Assembly: GCF_011682065.1 (NCBI RefSeq) | Contig: NZ_VUYU01000003.1 | Coordinates: 248,001-312,000 of the forward strand | DNA length: 64,000 bases | Direction: 5' to 3' | From: Massilia rubra | Lineage (GTDB): Bacteria > Pseudomonadota > Gammaproteobacteria > Burkholderiales > Burkholderiaceae_D | Shown: positions 16,700 to 26,215 of the stretch, piece after piece | Numbering within the stretch: the first letter of the stretch is position 1 | Layout of the letters: each line of letters opens with the position of its first letter | Program-made: the position numbers and the translations under genes | The notes under the pieces: generated by a model | The model's input: only the letters and a program-made list of their open reading frames with translations | Told to the model about the DNA's origin: nothing | Database searches by the model: none

Positions 16700-17755
16700 T
16701 CAGGAAACGGCGGGCTCGAGCAGGGTGACGGTCTGGCGCGCGGTGTCGAGGCGGGCCATCACGCCCAGCGGCAGGGTGAACTGGTGACGGATGTGGCCGA
16801 AGGAGTAGCCGCTCACGGCCGGGATCACCAGCGGTTTCAAGTGCTGGTCGAGGGTTTCATCCAGGCTTAACGAGGGTTCTTCATCTTCCGGCCCGCAGCG
16901 GTCGCAAATGCCGATCATCACCGCCGCCGCGTTGCGCAAGCCGAGCGTCAGGTCGAGCTGGGTCAGCCAGCGGTCGATCCGGTAGGGCGCTTCATTCACT
17001 TCTTCCAGGAACAAAATTGCTTTGCGGAAGTCCGCAGCATATGGCGTGCCCATCAGCGCGCTGACCAGGCTCAGGTTGCCGCCGATGAGCGGACCGGTGG
17101 CCTGGCCGGCAGTCACCGTGCGCAGGGCGAAATGCGGCTCGAGCAGCGCGCGCCGGCTGTTCTCGAGCGCCATCGGAATCGTGTAGCTGTCCTGCGGATG
17201 CATCAGCACGGCCAGCATGTGCTCCACCGCGTAGTCGGACGCGCCGGAGAGGGCCACCGGCCCGTGGAAGGTCACCAGCCGCGATTGCTTGAGGATGGCC
17301 AGTTGCAGCGCGCTGATGTCGGAATACCCGAGCAGGACCTTGGGATGGGCGCGGATCAGCGCGTAATCGATGTGCGCGAGCAAGGAAATGCAGCCGGAAC
17401 CGCCGCGCACGCACCAGAGCGCCTTAACCTCGCGGTCGCTGAACATGGCGTGCAGGTCGTCGACGCGCTGTTGCACCGCGCCGGCGTAGCCGCCGTGCAC
17501 GGCGCGCAGGTTCTTGGCCAGCCTGGCGCGGAAACCCAGCGCTTCGATGCGCGCCACCGCGTAGGCGATGGCTTCGTCATTGATGCGCCCGCCAGGAGCC
17601 ACCAGGCCGATCAGGTCGCCGGCGCGCAGGCGGGGAGGTTTGAGCAAGGTTCGCGGCATCGGTCGTGGCGCACTGTGGGATGTGGATGGCAGCAACACTG
17701 CGCCGGCCGCCAGGCCCGCAAACGCGCGCCGGCTGATCTTGTCGCTAGGGGGCAT
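16700..17755 (-). CDS. LD-carboxypeptidase, peptidase family S66
   Basis: The 351-residue protein has a Tat-type signal (SRRAFAGLAAGAVLLPSTSHSA). The S66 fold is recognisable by GDLIGLVAPGG, WCVRGGSGC, the nucleophile Ser in LLGYSDISAL, the Glu-containing FLEEVNEAPYRIDR and the terminal His in SGYSFGHI. Family members cut the L,D-bond that attaches the terminal D-Ala of muropeptide tetrapeptides, as in murein recycling. A twin-arginine leader implies a periplasmic location, unlike cytoplasmic LdcA. The start is set at ATG 17755, preceded by GAAAG; a TTG at 17767 is an alternative. Several peptidoglycan genes lie further along the window. Confidence 0.9.
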   Translation of the reverse strand: MPPSDKISRRAFAGLAAGAVLLPSTSHSAPRPMPRTLLKPPRLRAGDLIGLVAPGGRINDEAIAYAVARIEALGFRARLAKNLRAVHGGYAGAVQQRVDDLHAMFSDREVKALWCVRGGSGCISLLAHIDYALIRAHPKVLLGYSDISALQLAILKQSRLVTFHGPVALSGASDYAVEHMLAVLMHPQDSYTIPMALENSRRALLEPHFALRTVTAGQATGPLIGGNLSLVSALMGTPYAADFRKAILFLEEVNEAPYRIDRWLTQLDLTLGLRNAAAVMIGICDRCGPEDEEPSLSLDETLDQHLKPLVIPAVSGYSFGHIRHQFTLPLGVMARLDTARQTVTLLEPAVS

Positions 17756-17801
17756 GCATGCTTTCAACTTTCAATGTTCAACTCTCAACTTTCAAGCATG
17801 C
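17756..17801. repeat. Short repeat cluster upstream of the S66 gene
   Basis: An 11-base direct repeat TCAACTTTCAA occurs at 17764-17774 and 17785-17795, a 21-base period. It is enclosed by inverted ends GCATGCTT (17756) and AAGCATGC (ending 17801). It abuts the start codon of the S66 gene. Confidence 0.7.
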
Positions 17802-17830
17802 GACCGGCGCGCAGCCCCCCGCCCGGACCA

Positions 17831-20659
17831 TCACAGGAATTTGTAATTGGCCATCAGGGTCAGCGAACGCCCGCGCGGGTCGGCTACGCGTGGTTCCCAC
17901 GAGCTGCCGGCTCCGGTATTGCCGTCGTAGGTGATGGCGAATGGCGGATCCTCGTCGAACAGGTTTTTGATCCCGACCGTCAAGCTCAGGTTTTTCACAC
18001 CAGTGTAGCTCAGGCTGGCATGAAAGATCGAGTACGCGTCCACTTTCGGCTGGTAATTGGACGGCACGATGCGTCCGCTGGCCACGCCCGGCAGCACCTG
18101 GTCGGTGTAGCCGCTGCGATACACGTTCTGCAACATGGCACTCCACGGCCCTTGGGCGAAGGTGACGTAGGCGGTGTGCTTCCACTTCAGGCCGAGGTCG
18201 CCCGTGAAGCTGAACACGCCGACTTCATCCTTGCTGTAGGGCGCTGTTTCCAAAGGCTTACTCTTTTTCTTGAGCAAGTAAGAACCATCCACGCCGGCCG
18301 CCCAGTTGCCGGCCCACAGCTTGCCATTGCTGCGGGCGCCGACTTCGATGCCGCGCGTAATCGCCGCGCCCGTGTTGAGCCAGCGCCGGTCGATCGCGAC
18401 CAGGTTGCCAGCGGCGTCGCGCGCGAACTGGTCCTTGAACAGATCGTAGTTGGCCAGCATGACCGGCAGGTCGACTTCCTTGATGGTCTCGAAGCGCCGC
18501 ACTTCCCAGATGTCCATGTTCGCCGAGAAGCGCGCGGACGGCTCGAACACCACGCCAACGGTGCCCTGCTTGGAGGTTTCCGGCCCCAGGTTGGCCTTGC
18601 CGCCAGTGAAGATGACCGGGCCGATCGATTCGCAGCCGGGCCGGGTGGTGTCGACCCTGCCGCTGGCGCACTTGCCCGGATCGACCAGGTCCTTGCCGGT
18701 GTAGGTCGATTCGGTGATGCCGTTGAATAACTGGTTGAACGAGGGCGCGCGGAAACCCTCGTTGTAGGAACCACGGAACAGCCATTGCGTGGTCGGCTGG
18801 TAACGGAACGACACTTTGGGATTAAGCGTGTTGCCGAAGCCCGAATAATGATCCTGGCGGGCCGCCACGGTGATGTCGAGTTCCTTGGTGACCGGCACCA
18901 GCACCTCGGCGTAGAAGGCGCGGATGTCGCGGCTCACTTGCGGCAAGACATTGACGTCGTCGAAAGGCGCGTTGAGGATGGCGCGCCGCTCGGCGATGTT
19001 GCGCAGGTCGCCGTTGAATTTGTATTCTTCCTTGCGGATATCGGTCCCCACGGCGGCCATGATCGGGCCGGCCGGCAGGGTGAACACCTCGCCCGAGAGC
19101 GAAGCGTCGAAGGCGGTCAGGGTGGTCTTGCCGCCGTACAGCACGACGCCGGCGGCCGACGCGTTGCGGATCAGGTCGAGCGCCTGTTGCGACTGCTTCT
19201 CGCCGGCTTTCAGGAAGGGGTTGATCAGCCCGCTGCCGAGCGCGGCCGCCAGCGGGGCGGTGTAGCTGTAGCCATTGCCCAGGGTCGATTCGGACTCGCT
19301 GGTGGCGCGCGCGGCGCCGACCTTGTAGTCAAACTTGCCGATCTGGCCGTCCGCGCCCAGTTGCAGGCGGCCGGCTTTGCTTTCGGTGGCGATTTCGCGG
19401 TCGCCGCATTCCATGCAGCGCCAGCGGTAGGCGATCGGCAAGCCGCGGTTCGCTTCGATCGAGGGGAACTCGGCCACCAGCGCGTTGAACACTTCGTTAT
19501 AGGCCGCGCCGGTGCTCGGATAAAACGAGCTGGCCGGGAAGGTGGGCGCGTTCGGCGAGACCTGGTTCGGCGAAAAACGCTTGGCGACTTCGGTTTTGGC
19601 GCCGACCAGTTCGGCAAAAAACTCGTGCCCGCCACGGCGCATGGTGGCGCGCGTGACGAAGTTGCTGTTCTTGACGGGCTGCTGCAACACGGCCGCGCGG
19701 CCGGTATCCCAGGCGCAGCCGAGGCCGCCAGACGGCGTGTCCCACAGCTTGTCGGCGTAGGCGCCCATGCCGTCGATCGATTCGCAGCCGGCGCCGCCCG
19801 GCAACGCCAGCAGGCTCACGCCGTTATAGGCTTGATTGGTGCCGCGCCGCACCGGTCCGGTGTTGCTGCCGCGGCTGAAGATGGTGTTGCCGAGGCTGGT
19901 GGCGAAGACGTTGGCGAAGGGCGTGCCGCGCGTATCGACCGAGACGCCACGGTCGGGCTGGAAGGTGTTCACAAAACCGCGCTGGTTGCCGCGCAAGGCC
20001 TTGTTTTCGCCGGTGGACAAGGCGAACAGCAGATTGAAGCCCTGTTCCTGCAAGTCGCCGAAGCCGCCCGTGACCTGGTAGCGGGCAATGTTGCCGCCGC
20101 CCGCTTCGGTCACGTCGGTGAACGCCTGCGCTTCCAGGCCCTTGTAGTTTTTCTTGAGGATGAAGTTGATCACGCCGCCGATGGCGTCGGTGCCGTAGAT
20201 GGCCGAGGCCCCGTCTTTCAGCACTTCGACCCGGTCGACCGCCGCGAAGGGAATCGAATTGAGGTCGACCGCCGAGCCTTTCATGCCGTGCGTGGCGACC
20301 CTGCGCCCGTTGAGCAGCACCAGGGTGCTGTCGGCGCCTTGGCCGCGCAGGTTGGCCGAGGACGCGCCGTTGTTGCCGCGCTGCGAGCCGGAGGTGACGT
20401 CGGCGTTGCTGGCGAGGTTGTCGGAACCGTTGCCGTTGATGTTCAGGGTGGCGATCAGTTGCTCGGCGTTGACGATGCCCTGGGCTTCGATTTGCTTGCG
20501 CGAAATCACCTCGACCGGCAGGGCGCCTTCGCGGGCGATGCGCTTGATGCTGCTGCCGGTGATTTCGACGCGCGCCATGGGCTGGTCGGCCGCCTGCGCG
20601 GCGGCGCCGCCGGCGACGCACATCAGGGCAATCGCTTGCGCTAGCTTGCTTGACTTCAC
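17831..20659 (-). CDS. TonB-dependent outer-membrane receptor
   Basis: The 942-residue protein starts at GTG 20659 with the strong site AAGGAGAAACC. A signal peptide ends at AQA-ADQ. The plug domain contains VEITGSSIKRI (TonB-box region), PVEVISRKQIEAQGIVNAEQL, LRGQGADSTLVLLNGRR and VEVLKDGASAIYGTDAIGGVINFILKK. The rest is a 22-strand barrel ending in SLTLMANYKFL with a terminal aromatic pattern. Plug features match the large OAR/peptide-carbohydrate receptor group rather than siderophore receptors. The longer frame to 20758 only translates a dispersed palindrome and is rejected. A periplasmic peptide-binding protein gene lies immediately upstream, so peptide uptake is a plausible role. Confidence 0.94.
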   Translation of the reverse strand: MKSSKLAQAIALMCVAGGAAAQAADQPMARVEITGSSIKRIAREGALPVEVISRKQIEAQGIVNAEQLIATLNINGNGSDNLASNADVTSGSQRGNNGASSANLRGQGADSTLVLLNGRRVATHGMKGSAVDLNSIPFAAVDRVEVLKDGASAIYGTDAIGGVINFILKKNYKGLEAQAFTDVTEAGGGNIARYQVTGGFGDLQEQGFNLLFALSTGENKALRGNQRGFVNTFQPDRGVSVDTRGTPFANVFATSLGNTIFSRGSNTGPVRRGTNQAYNGVSLLALPGGAGCESIDGMGAYADKLWDTPSGGLGCAWDTGRAAVLQQPVKNSNFVTRATMRRGGHEFFAELVGAKTEVAKRFSPNQVSPNAPTFPASSFYPSTGAAYNEVFNALVAEFPSIEANRGLPIAYRWRCMECGDREIATESKAGRLQLGADGQIGKFDYKVGAARATSESESTLGNGYSYTAPLAAALGSGLINPFLKAGEKQSQQALDLIRNASAAGVVLYGGKTTLTAFDASLSGEVFTLPAGPIMAAVGTDIRKEEYKFNGDLRNIAERRAILNAPFDDVNVLPQVSRDIRAFYAEVLVPVTKELDITVAARQDHYSGFGNTLNPKVSFRYQPTTQWLFRGSYNEGFRAPSFNQLFNGITESTYTGKDLVDPGKCASGRVDTTRPGCESIGPVIFTGGKANLGPETSKQGTVGVVFEPSARFSANMDIWEVRRFETIKEVDLPVMLANYDLFKDQFARDAAGNLVAIDRRWLNTGAAITRGIEVGARSNGKLWAGNWAAGVDGSYLLKKKSKPLETAPYSKDEVGVFSFTGDLGLKWKHTAYVTFAQGPWSAMLQNVYRSGYTDQVLPGVASGRIVPSNYQPKVDAYSIFHASLSYTGVKNLSLTVGIKNLFDEDPPFAITYDGNTGAGSSWEPRVADPRGRSLTLMANYKFL

Positions 20660-20711
20660 GGTTTCTCCTTGGGTTTTCTTGGTCGCTACGGGCACGAATA
20701 CCGTTAACCTA

Positions 20712-20749
20712 AGCTCCGTCATTCCCGCGAAGGCGGGAATGACGGAGCT
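20712..20749. repeat. Palindromic dispersed repeat, compact form (copy 2)
   Basis: A 17-bp perfect stem, AGCTCCGTCATTCCCGC, with a GAAG loop and its exact complement. It lies between the peptide-binding protein stop and the receptor start, in the 5' region of the receptor transcript. It is the single-hairpin version of the family seen at 4242 and 30665. Confidence 0.9.
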
Positions 20750-20885
20750 GGCGTGCACACATTATTATTCTTGGCAAGACGTCATGAATCGAACGAGCCT
20801 ACGCGCTGCGCCGTGGACCAGCCAATGAAATTTCCTGAAGCAACCATAACTTCATGGAATGGCTGGTGCCGGTATTCACCTTGCA

Positions 20886-22610
20886 TTACCGGGCCATTTT
20901 ACTGGCGCGCCGGCGCTGTTCCGGATCAATGTCGAGGTAGCGCCACGTGGTGAATTCGACAGGGTGGCGCTTGTAGTTTTTTAACCACGGATGTTGCAGG
21001 TCGGCAGAGAGCGGGTGGCTCAGCGGCACCCACGGGTTGTAGGCGTGGATTAATTGATTCATCTCGCCATAGAGTTTCTGGCGCGCCGGCGAGTCGCCCA
21101 GCAGGCGCGCCTGTTCGTAGCGCTCGTTATAGGCCGGCAAGTTGAAGCGCGCATAGTTGGCGCGGCCACGGTTGGCGCCGTAAAGCAGTTGATAAAAATT
21201 GTCGCCATCGGGGAAATCGGCGATCCAGTTGCTCTCGAACATTTGCACCTTGCCGAGGCGCGAGGCTTTGATGATTTCTGTCTTCTTGTCGGTCCGGAAC
21301 ACCACGCGCAGGCCGATGGCGTTCAGGTTCTTGCGCCACAGCTCGTCGCGCAGGCGCCCGCCGACAGTCGCTTCGCTGTGCATGGTCAGTGTGAAAGACC
21401 GCCCGTCGGGGCCGCGCCGGAAGCCGTCCGGATCGCGCTGGCGGTAGCCGAAGCGCTCCAGCAGCGCCTGCGCCAGCGCCTTGTTGTACGGCACCGGCGT
21501 GCGGTAGGCCGGATCGTAGCCGAGCACGTTCGGCGGCAAGGGCGACTCGGCGCGCAGGGCGAAGCCTTTCTTGAGCAGGCCGATGTCTTCCGCGCTGTCG
21601 TAGCTGAGCGCAATCGCGCGGCGCAGGGCGACCTTGTCCTTGCCGTAGCCGCCCAGCAGCGGGTCTTCCATGTTCATCCACATATAATAAGTCTGCAACA
21701 CCGGAAAGCGGCTGAGGACGATGCCGCGCGCGGCCAGTTCCGGTTTCAGGCGGCCGTCGCGGATCACCATGTCGGTCAGCGATTCGGGCACCTGCTCCAG
21801 GTAATCGTATTCGCCGCTCAGGAATCCCAGCATCCGTCCCTGGAATTCCTCGGCGATGCGCACCTCGACCTTGTCGAGCAAGGGCAGGCGCTGCCCGTGC
21901 CGGGTAAGGCCCCAGTCGCGGTTGGCCAGCAGCACGATCTTGTCGCTGCGCTTCCACTCGCCCAGGCGAAACGGGCCGCTGCCGACCGGATGGTTGCCGG
22001 CCTGGCCCGGATAGGCCTCGATCACCTCGCGCGCCACCGCGCCGGATGCCGGCATCGCCAGGTAAAACAGGAAATTCTTGTCGGGGGCGGACAGGGTGAT
22101 GCGCAGGGTGTGGCGGTCCACGGCCTGCAAGCCGGCAATCCCGGTGGCGTCGCTGAACGCGCCCTTGAGCGCGGCGTCGCCCTTGAGCTTGCCTTCGAAC
22201 AGGAACAGCCAGGGCGACTTGAGGGCGGGGTCGTACAGGCGCTTGAGGCTGTAAACATAGTCGGCGGCCGTGACTTCGCGGCGCTGGCCCTTGAAGGCCG
22301 GGTCGGCGCCGAACAGCATGCCGGGACGCAGGCGGAAGGTGTACACCAGGCCGTCCGCGCTCACCTCGGGCAGCGCAAGCGCGGCATTGCCGCCCAGGGC
22401 CACCGGCCGGGCCGCGTAGTCGTAGCGCAGCAGCGGGTCGAACAGGTTTTCAAGCAGGCTCAGGGTGGCGATGTCGGACGCCACCGCCGGGTCGAGCCCG
22501 GTTTCGCTGGTGGTCAGCAGGGTATGCAGGACTTTCTCGGCCGCATGCGCGGGCGTGCCGAGCAGCAGCAGGGCTGCAACGCTGGAAGCTATCAGGCGGC
22601 GAATCGTCAT
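20886..22610 (-). CDS. ABC transporter periplasmic peptide-binding protein (SBP family 5)
   Basis: The 574-residue protein has a signal peptide (MTIRRLIASSVAALLLLGTPAHA). The SBP_bac_5 fold is seen from ETGLDPAVASDIATLSLLENLFDPLLRYD, the YVYSLKRLYDPALKSPW block and VGSGPFRLGEWKRSDKIVLLAN. Family members bind oligopeptides or nickel/heme ligands and deliver them to an ABC permease; no permease or ATPase gene lies in this window. The start at 22610 has a GAGGACTT ribosome-binding site. It precedes the TonB-dependent receptor on the same strand by about 230 bases. Confidence 0.92.
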   Translation of the reverse strand: MTIRRLIASSVAALLLLGTPAHAAEKVLHTLLTTSETGLDPAVASDIATLSLLENLFDPLLRYDYAARPVALGGNAALALPEVSADGLVYTFRLRPGMLFGADPAFKGQRREVTAADYVYSLKRLYDPALKSPWLFLFEGKLKGDAALKGAFSDATGIAGLQAVDRHTLRITLSAPDKNFLFYLAMPASGAVAREVIEAYPGQAGNHPVGSGPFRLGEWKRSDKIVLLANRDWGLTRHGQRLPLLDKVEVRIAEEFQGRMLGFLSGEYDYLEQVPESLTDMVIRDGRLKPELAARGIVLSRFPVLQTYYMWMNMEDPLLGGYGKDKVALRRAIALSYDSAEDIGLLKKGFALRAESPLPPNVLGYDPAYRTPVPYNKALAQALLERFGYRQRDPDGFRRGPDGRSFTLTMHSEATVGGRLRDELWRKNLNAIGLRVVFRTDKKTEIIKASRLGKVQMFESNWIADFPDGDNFYQLLYGANRGRANYARFNLPAYNERYEQARLLGDSPARQKLYGEMNQLIHAYNPWVPLSHPLSADLQHPWLKNYKRHPVEFTTWRYLDIDPEQRRRASKMAR

Positions 22611-22760
22611 GGCAAGTCCTCGTGGTCGGTGCGTATGATAGGCCAAGGCGATGCCTGCCGGCTTTTTACATAGCCAAGCTGCATGGTTTGCTTAATTCGC
22701 GGTAACCTGCGCCTATACTCTCGCTGCAACACCGGCTCCCTAACGCGAAACGATGACGAC

Positions 22761-23999
22761 ATGGCATTAAATTACATCTGGTCCGGCTTTTTCCTGGTCG
22801 GCTTCCTGGCGGCGCTGGCGCAGTGGATTTTCCTCGGCGATACCGAAATTTTCAAGAAGATCGTCGACGGTACCTTCGAATCGGCCAAGATGGCGGTGAT
22901 GGATATTGCCCTGCCCTTGGCCGGGGTGATGACCTTGTGGCTCGGCATCATGAACATCGGCGAAAAAGCTGGCGCCATCGGCTGGCTGGCCAAAGTCATC
23001 TCGCCCTTCTTCTCGCGCATCTTTCCCGATGTGCCGAAAGACCACCCGGCCACCGGCCACATGGTGATGAATTTTTCCGCCAACCTGCTCGGGCTCGACA
23101 ACGCCGCCACGCCGTTCGGCCTGAAGGCCATGGAAAGTTTGCAAACGCTAAATCCCGACAAGGATACGGCCAGCAACGCCCAGATCATGTTCCTGGTGCT
23201 GCACACCTCCGGGCTGACGCTCATTCCGCTGGCCATCATGGCCCAGCGCGCGATTCTCGGCGCCAAGGACCCATCCGATATCTTTATTCCCTGCATGATC
23301 GCGACCTATGTGGCGACCTTGACCGGCATCATCGTGGTGTCGATCAAGCAGCGCATCAACCTGCTCAACCGCGTCGTGATCGGCTGGCTGGGCGGGATGA
23401 CGGCCGCCATCTGCGCGCTGATCTTCTTTTTCACCAACTACCTGACCAAGCCGGAAATCGAACTGGTCTCGCGCGTGTCGAGCAACCTGATTTTGTTCTC
23501 GATCATCATCATCTTCATCCTCGGCGCCATGCGCAAGCAGGTCAATGTGTACGACGCCTTTATCGAAGGCGCCAAGGGCGGCATCCAGACCTCGCTGACC
23601 ATCATTCCCTACCTGGTGGGGATGCTGGTGGCGATCAGCGTGATCCGCAATTCGGGCGTGCTCGGCTTTGTGGTGCGCGGGCTGGAATGGATTTTCATCA
23701 ACCTCGGCATGCCGACCGAATTCACCCCGGCGCTGCCGACCGCGCTGATGAAGCCGCTCTCGGGCAGCGGATCGAAAGCGATGATGATCGACGCCATGAC
23801 CACCTACGGCGTCGATTCCTTCGTCGGGCGCCTGGCCTGCATCTTCCAGGGTTCGGCCGACACCACCTTCTACATCGTGGCGCTGTATTTCGGCTCGGTG
23901 GGCATCCGCAAGACGCGCTATGCGATTTCGTGTGGCCTGATTGCCGACTTTGCCGGCATCGTCACGGCCATCTTTGTCGCTTACCTGTTCTTCGGCTAG
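22761..23999 (+). CDS. SpmAB-type fused nucleoside-recognition membrane protein
   Basis: The 412-residue protein has about ten predicted membrane helices. The N-terminal half (MALNYIWSGFFLVGFLAALAQW...) matches SpmA, with the MNFSANLLGLDNAATPFGLKAME block. The C-terminal half (GAKGGIQTSLTIIPYLVGMLVAISVIRNSGV) matches SpmB, so it is an SpmA-SpmB fusion. Both halves carry Gate/nucleoside-recognition domains. In Bacillus these proteins affect spore maturation; in non-sporulating bacteria the role is unknown. ATG 22761 is chosen because upstream residues are not hydrophobic. A PBP4-type gene begins 11 bases after the stop. Confidence 0.9.
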   Translation: MALNYIWSGFFLVGFLAALAQWIFLGDTEIFKKIVDGTFESAKMAVMDIALPLAGVMTLWLGIMNIGEKAGAIGWLAKVISPFFSRIFPDVPKDHPATGHMVMNFSANLLGLDNAATPFGLKAMESLQTLNPDKDTASNAQIMFLVLHTSGLTLIPLAIMAQRAILGAKDPSDIFIPCMIATYVATLTGIIVVSIKQRINLLNRVVIGWLGGMTAAICALIFFFTNYLTKPEIELVSRVSSNLILFSIIIIFILGAMRKQVNVYDAFIEGAKGGIQTSLTIIPYLVGMLVAISVIRNSGVLGFVVRGLEWIFINLGMPTEFTPALPTALMKPLSGSGSKAMMIDAMTTYGVDSFVGRLACIFQGSADTTFYIVALYFGSVGIRKTRYAISCGLIADFAGIVTAIFVAYLFFG

Positions 24000-24010
24000 T
24001 TATCAGACTT

Positions 24011-25480
24011 ATGAGAATCAAGATGCTCCGTCCACTCGCCTTTGCCGTCCTGCTGGCGTTCACCCAAGCGGCCAGCGCCCAATTGCCGGCGCCGGTCAGC
24101 CAGTTGCTGTTTGATGCCAACATTCCGGAAGACGCCATGAGCGCGCTGGTGCTGCGCGGCGACACGACGCTGCTGTCGCACCTGGCCGAGCGTCCGCTCA
24201 ATCCGGCCTCGACCATGAAGCTGGTGACCACCATGGTCGCGCTCGACCAGCTGGGGCCGGCGTTTCGCGGCCGTACCGAACTGCGCAGCGGCGCCAGCCT
24301 CAGCGGCGACGTGCTGCGCGGCGACCTGGTGCTGCGCGGCGGCGCCGACGCCGATTTTAGCGGCGACGTGCTCGAACGCATGCTGCAAGCGCTGCGCAAC
24401 CAGGGCATCCGCAAGATCGACGGCCGCCTGGTGCTCGACCGCCAGCTGTTCAATCCGGCCAGGGCCGACATCGGTGCGCCGCAGTTCGACGAATCGCCCG
24501 AGGCCTACACCAACGTGATTCCCGACGCCTTGATGGTCAACAAGAACATGCTCGAACTCGACCTGCGCTCGAGCGCAGGCGCGGTGGCGGTGGCGGCGAC
24601 TCCGGCGCTCGAGGGTGTGACGGTGAGCTCGGCCATGACCCTGGTCGACGCCGACTGCGGCAGCTGGGCCAACGGCTGGAAGCAGCCTGACGTGCAGCGC
24701 GACCGGCTTGGCAAGATCACGGTCGTTCTCAAGGGAAGTTTTCCGAAACACTGCGCCAAGTCCTACCGGGTCAACGTGCTCGACCGCCAGGATTACCTCG
24801 ACCGCCTGCTGCGCGCCACCTGGCATCGCCTCGGCGGGGTGCTGGTGGGCGACACGGTCGAAGCGGCCAGCCCGCCGGCCACGCGCCTGCTGGCCGAGCA
24901 CGTCTCGCGCACCCTGCCCGAGATCGTGCGCGACTACAACAAGAGCTCCGACAACACCCTGGCGCGCACCGTGTTCCTGACCCTGGGCAGCCTGGAAGCC
25001 GATCCGGTGGTGGGCAGCCGCGCGCTGGCCACCATTCCCGGCGAAAGCACGGTGGCGCGCGCCGACCGTACCGTACGCGACTGGATGCGCGCGCGCGGCA
25101 TCGACGATGCCGGGCTGGTGCTGGAAAACGGCTCGGGCCTGTCGCGCATCGAACGCATCAGCGCGGTGCAGATGGGCGGCGTGCTGCAGGCGGGACTGCG
25201 CAGTAACTGGTCGCCGGAATTTGTCAGCAGCCTGCCGATCGCGGCGGTGGACGGCACCCTGCGCCGGCGCCTGGCCGACAGCCCGGCGGCCCAGCGCGCG
25301 CGCCTGAAAACCGGCACCTTGCGCAATGTGGTGGCGGTGGCCGGGTATGTGCCCGATGCCGGCGGACAGCAATGCGTGGTGGTGGCCATGATCAACAGCG
25401 AGTTGATCGGAAACGGCAAGGGCCGCGCCGTGCTCGACGCGCTGGTCGACTGGGTGGCGCGCTCGGGAGCGGCCAATTAA
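24011..25480 (+). CDS. dacB: D-alanyl-D-alanine carboxypeptidase/endopeptidase, PBP4 (S13)
   Basis: The 489-residue protein has a signal peptide (cleavage near ASA-QLP). Three penicillin-binding motifs are visible: S67-T-M-K70 in NPASTMKL, S-S-D-N in NKSSDNTLAR, and K-T-G in RLKTGTLRNV. The long insert between the first two motifs is typical of family S13. It would trim or cleave peptide cross-links in periplasmic peptidoglycan. The start at 24011 or 24023 cannot be resolved; neither has a strong ribosome-binding site. It is probably cotranscribed with the SpmAB-type gene before it and the membrane protein after it. Confidence 0.93.
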   Translation: MRIKMLRPLAFAVLLAFTQAASAQLPAPVSQLLFDANIPEDAMSALVLRGDTTLLSHLAERPLNPASTMKLVTTMVALDQLGPAFRGRTELRSGASLSGDVLRGDLVLRGGADADFSGDVLERMLQALRNQGIRKIDGRLVLDRQLFNPARADIGAPQFDESPEAYTNVIPDALMVNKNMLELDLRSSAGAVAVAATPALEGVTVSSAMTLVDADCGSWANGWKQPDVQRDRLGKITVVLKGSFPKHCAKSYRVNVLDRQDYLDRLLRATWHRLGGVLVGDTVEAASPPATRLLAEHVSRTLPEIVRDYNKSSDNTLARTVFLTLGSLEADPVVGSRALATIPGESTVARADRTVRDWMRARGIDDAGLVLENGSGLSRIERISAVQMGGVLQAGLRSNWSPEFVSSLPIAAVDGTLRRRLADSPAAQRARLKTGTLRNVVAVAGYVPDAGGQQCVVVAMINSELIGNGKGRAVLDALVDWVARSGAAN

Positions 25481-25520
25481 ACCGCAAGACGCCCTGTTCA
25501 GGCTCTCGCCCACGCCGCTG

Positions 25521-26213
25521 GTGCCGCTCGAACTGATGCGCGCCGCGCTGCGCCTGTTCTACACCAGTTTCACGCGCGCGCTGCCGTATGCCCTGGCGCC
25601 GGTGGTGCTGCTGTTCGCGCTGGCCGGGTCCGGCTTCCTTCTGGGCCAGACCGAGTATCTCGGCCAGGCCTGGGCCTTGTACCTGATCGGCGCTTTCCTG
25701 GTGCTGTGCCCGGCGCTGATGGCACCGCTGGTGGTGCAGGTACATGCCAGCGCGCATGCGCGATCGGTGAGCGCGGGCGAGGCGCTGCGGCGCGGCCTGC
25801 GCTGCTTCCTGCCGTGCCTGGCGGGGGCGGCGCTGTTCATGCTGGCGGTCGGGATCGGCTCGCTCATGTTCATCGTGCCCGGCACGTATTTGTTTATCGC
25901 GCTGGCATTCTGGTGGATCGCGCTGGTCGTCGACGGGCTGCCGGTACTCAAGGCCCTGATGAGCAGCCTGCGCCTGGTGCGCGGCCACTGGTGGCATGTG
26001 GCGTTCGGATTCAGCTATGTCTATCCGGTGGTGTTTTGCGTCAATGCCTTCGACGTCAACATGGTGTCGCTGTCGAACCAGGTTGTGGAAGCGGTGGTGG
26101 CCACGGTGATCGCCGTCGTGCTGTGCGCGCTGGTGCCGATGTTTGTGTCGGCCAATATGGTGGTGATTTACCATGACCTGACTTTGCGCCGCCAGCGCGC
26201 CAAGGCGGGCTGA
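25521..26213 (+). CDS. Multi-pass membrane protein of unknown family
   Basis: The 230-residue protein has about five or six membrane helices, e.g. LPYALAPVVLLFALAGSGFLLG, ALYLIGAFLVLCPALMAPLVVQV and AALFMLAVGIGSLMFIVPGTYLFIALAFWWIALVV. The layout resembles glycerophosphoryl-diester-type or YciC-like membrane proteins, without a clear family match. The start is uncertain: GTG 25521 is the first accepted start codon, yet the codons just before it (QDALFRLSPTPLVPLEL) also look coding and run back to the dacB stop, so a non-standard start near 25476-25494 is possible. Confidence 0.65.
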   Translation: MPLELMRAALRLFYTSFTRALPYALAPVVLLFALAGSGFLLGQTEYLGQAWALYLIGAFLVLCPALMAPLVVQVHASAHARSVSAGEALRRGLRCFLPCLAGAALFMLAVGIGSLMFIVPGTYLFIALAFWWIALVVDGLPVLKALMSSLRLVRGHWWHVAFGFSYVYPVVFCVNAFDVNMVSLSNQVVEAVVATVIAVVLCALVPMFVSANMVVIYHDLTLRRQRAKAG

Positions 26214-26215
26214 AG

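Noticed and set aside
20660-20758. N-terminal extension of the TonB-dependent receptor
   Set aside because: It is translated from a palindromic repeat. The GTG at 20659 has a strong ribosome-binding site and opens a normal signal peptide.
22681-22760. Sigma-70 promoter for the SpmAB-type gene (TATACT at 22714)
   Set aside because: The best -35 candidate TTGCTT gives a 20-base spacer with no other supporting element, so it is not strong enough to list.
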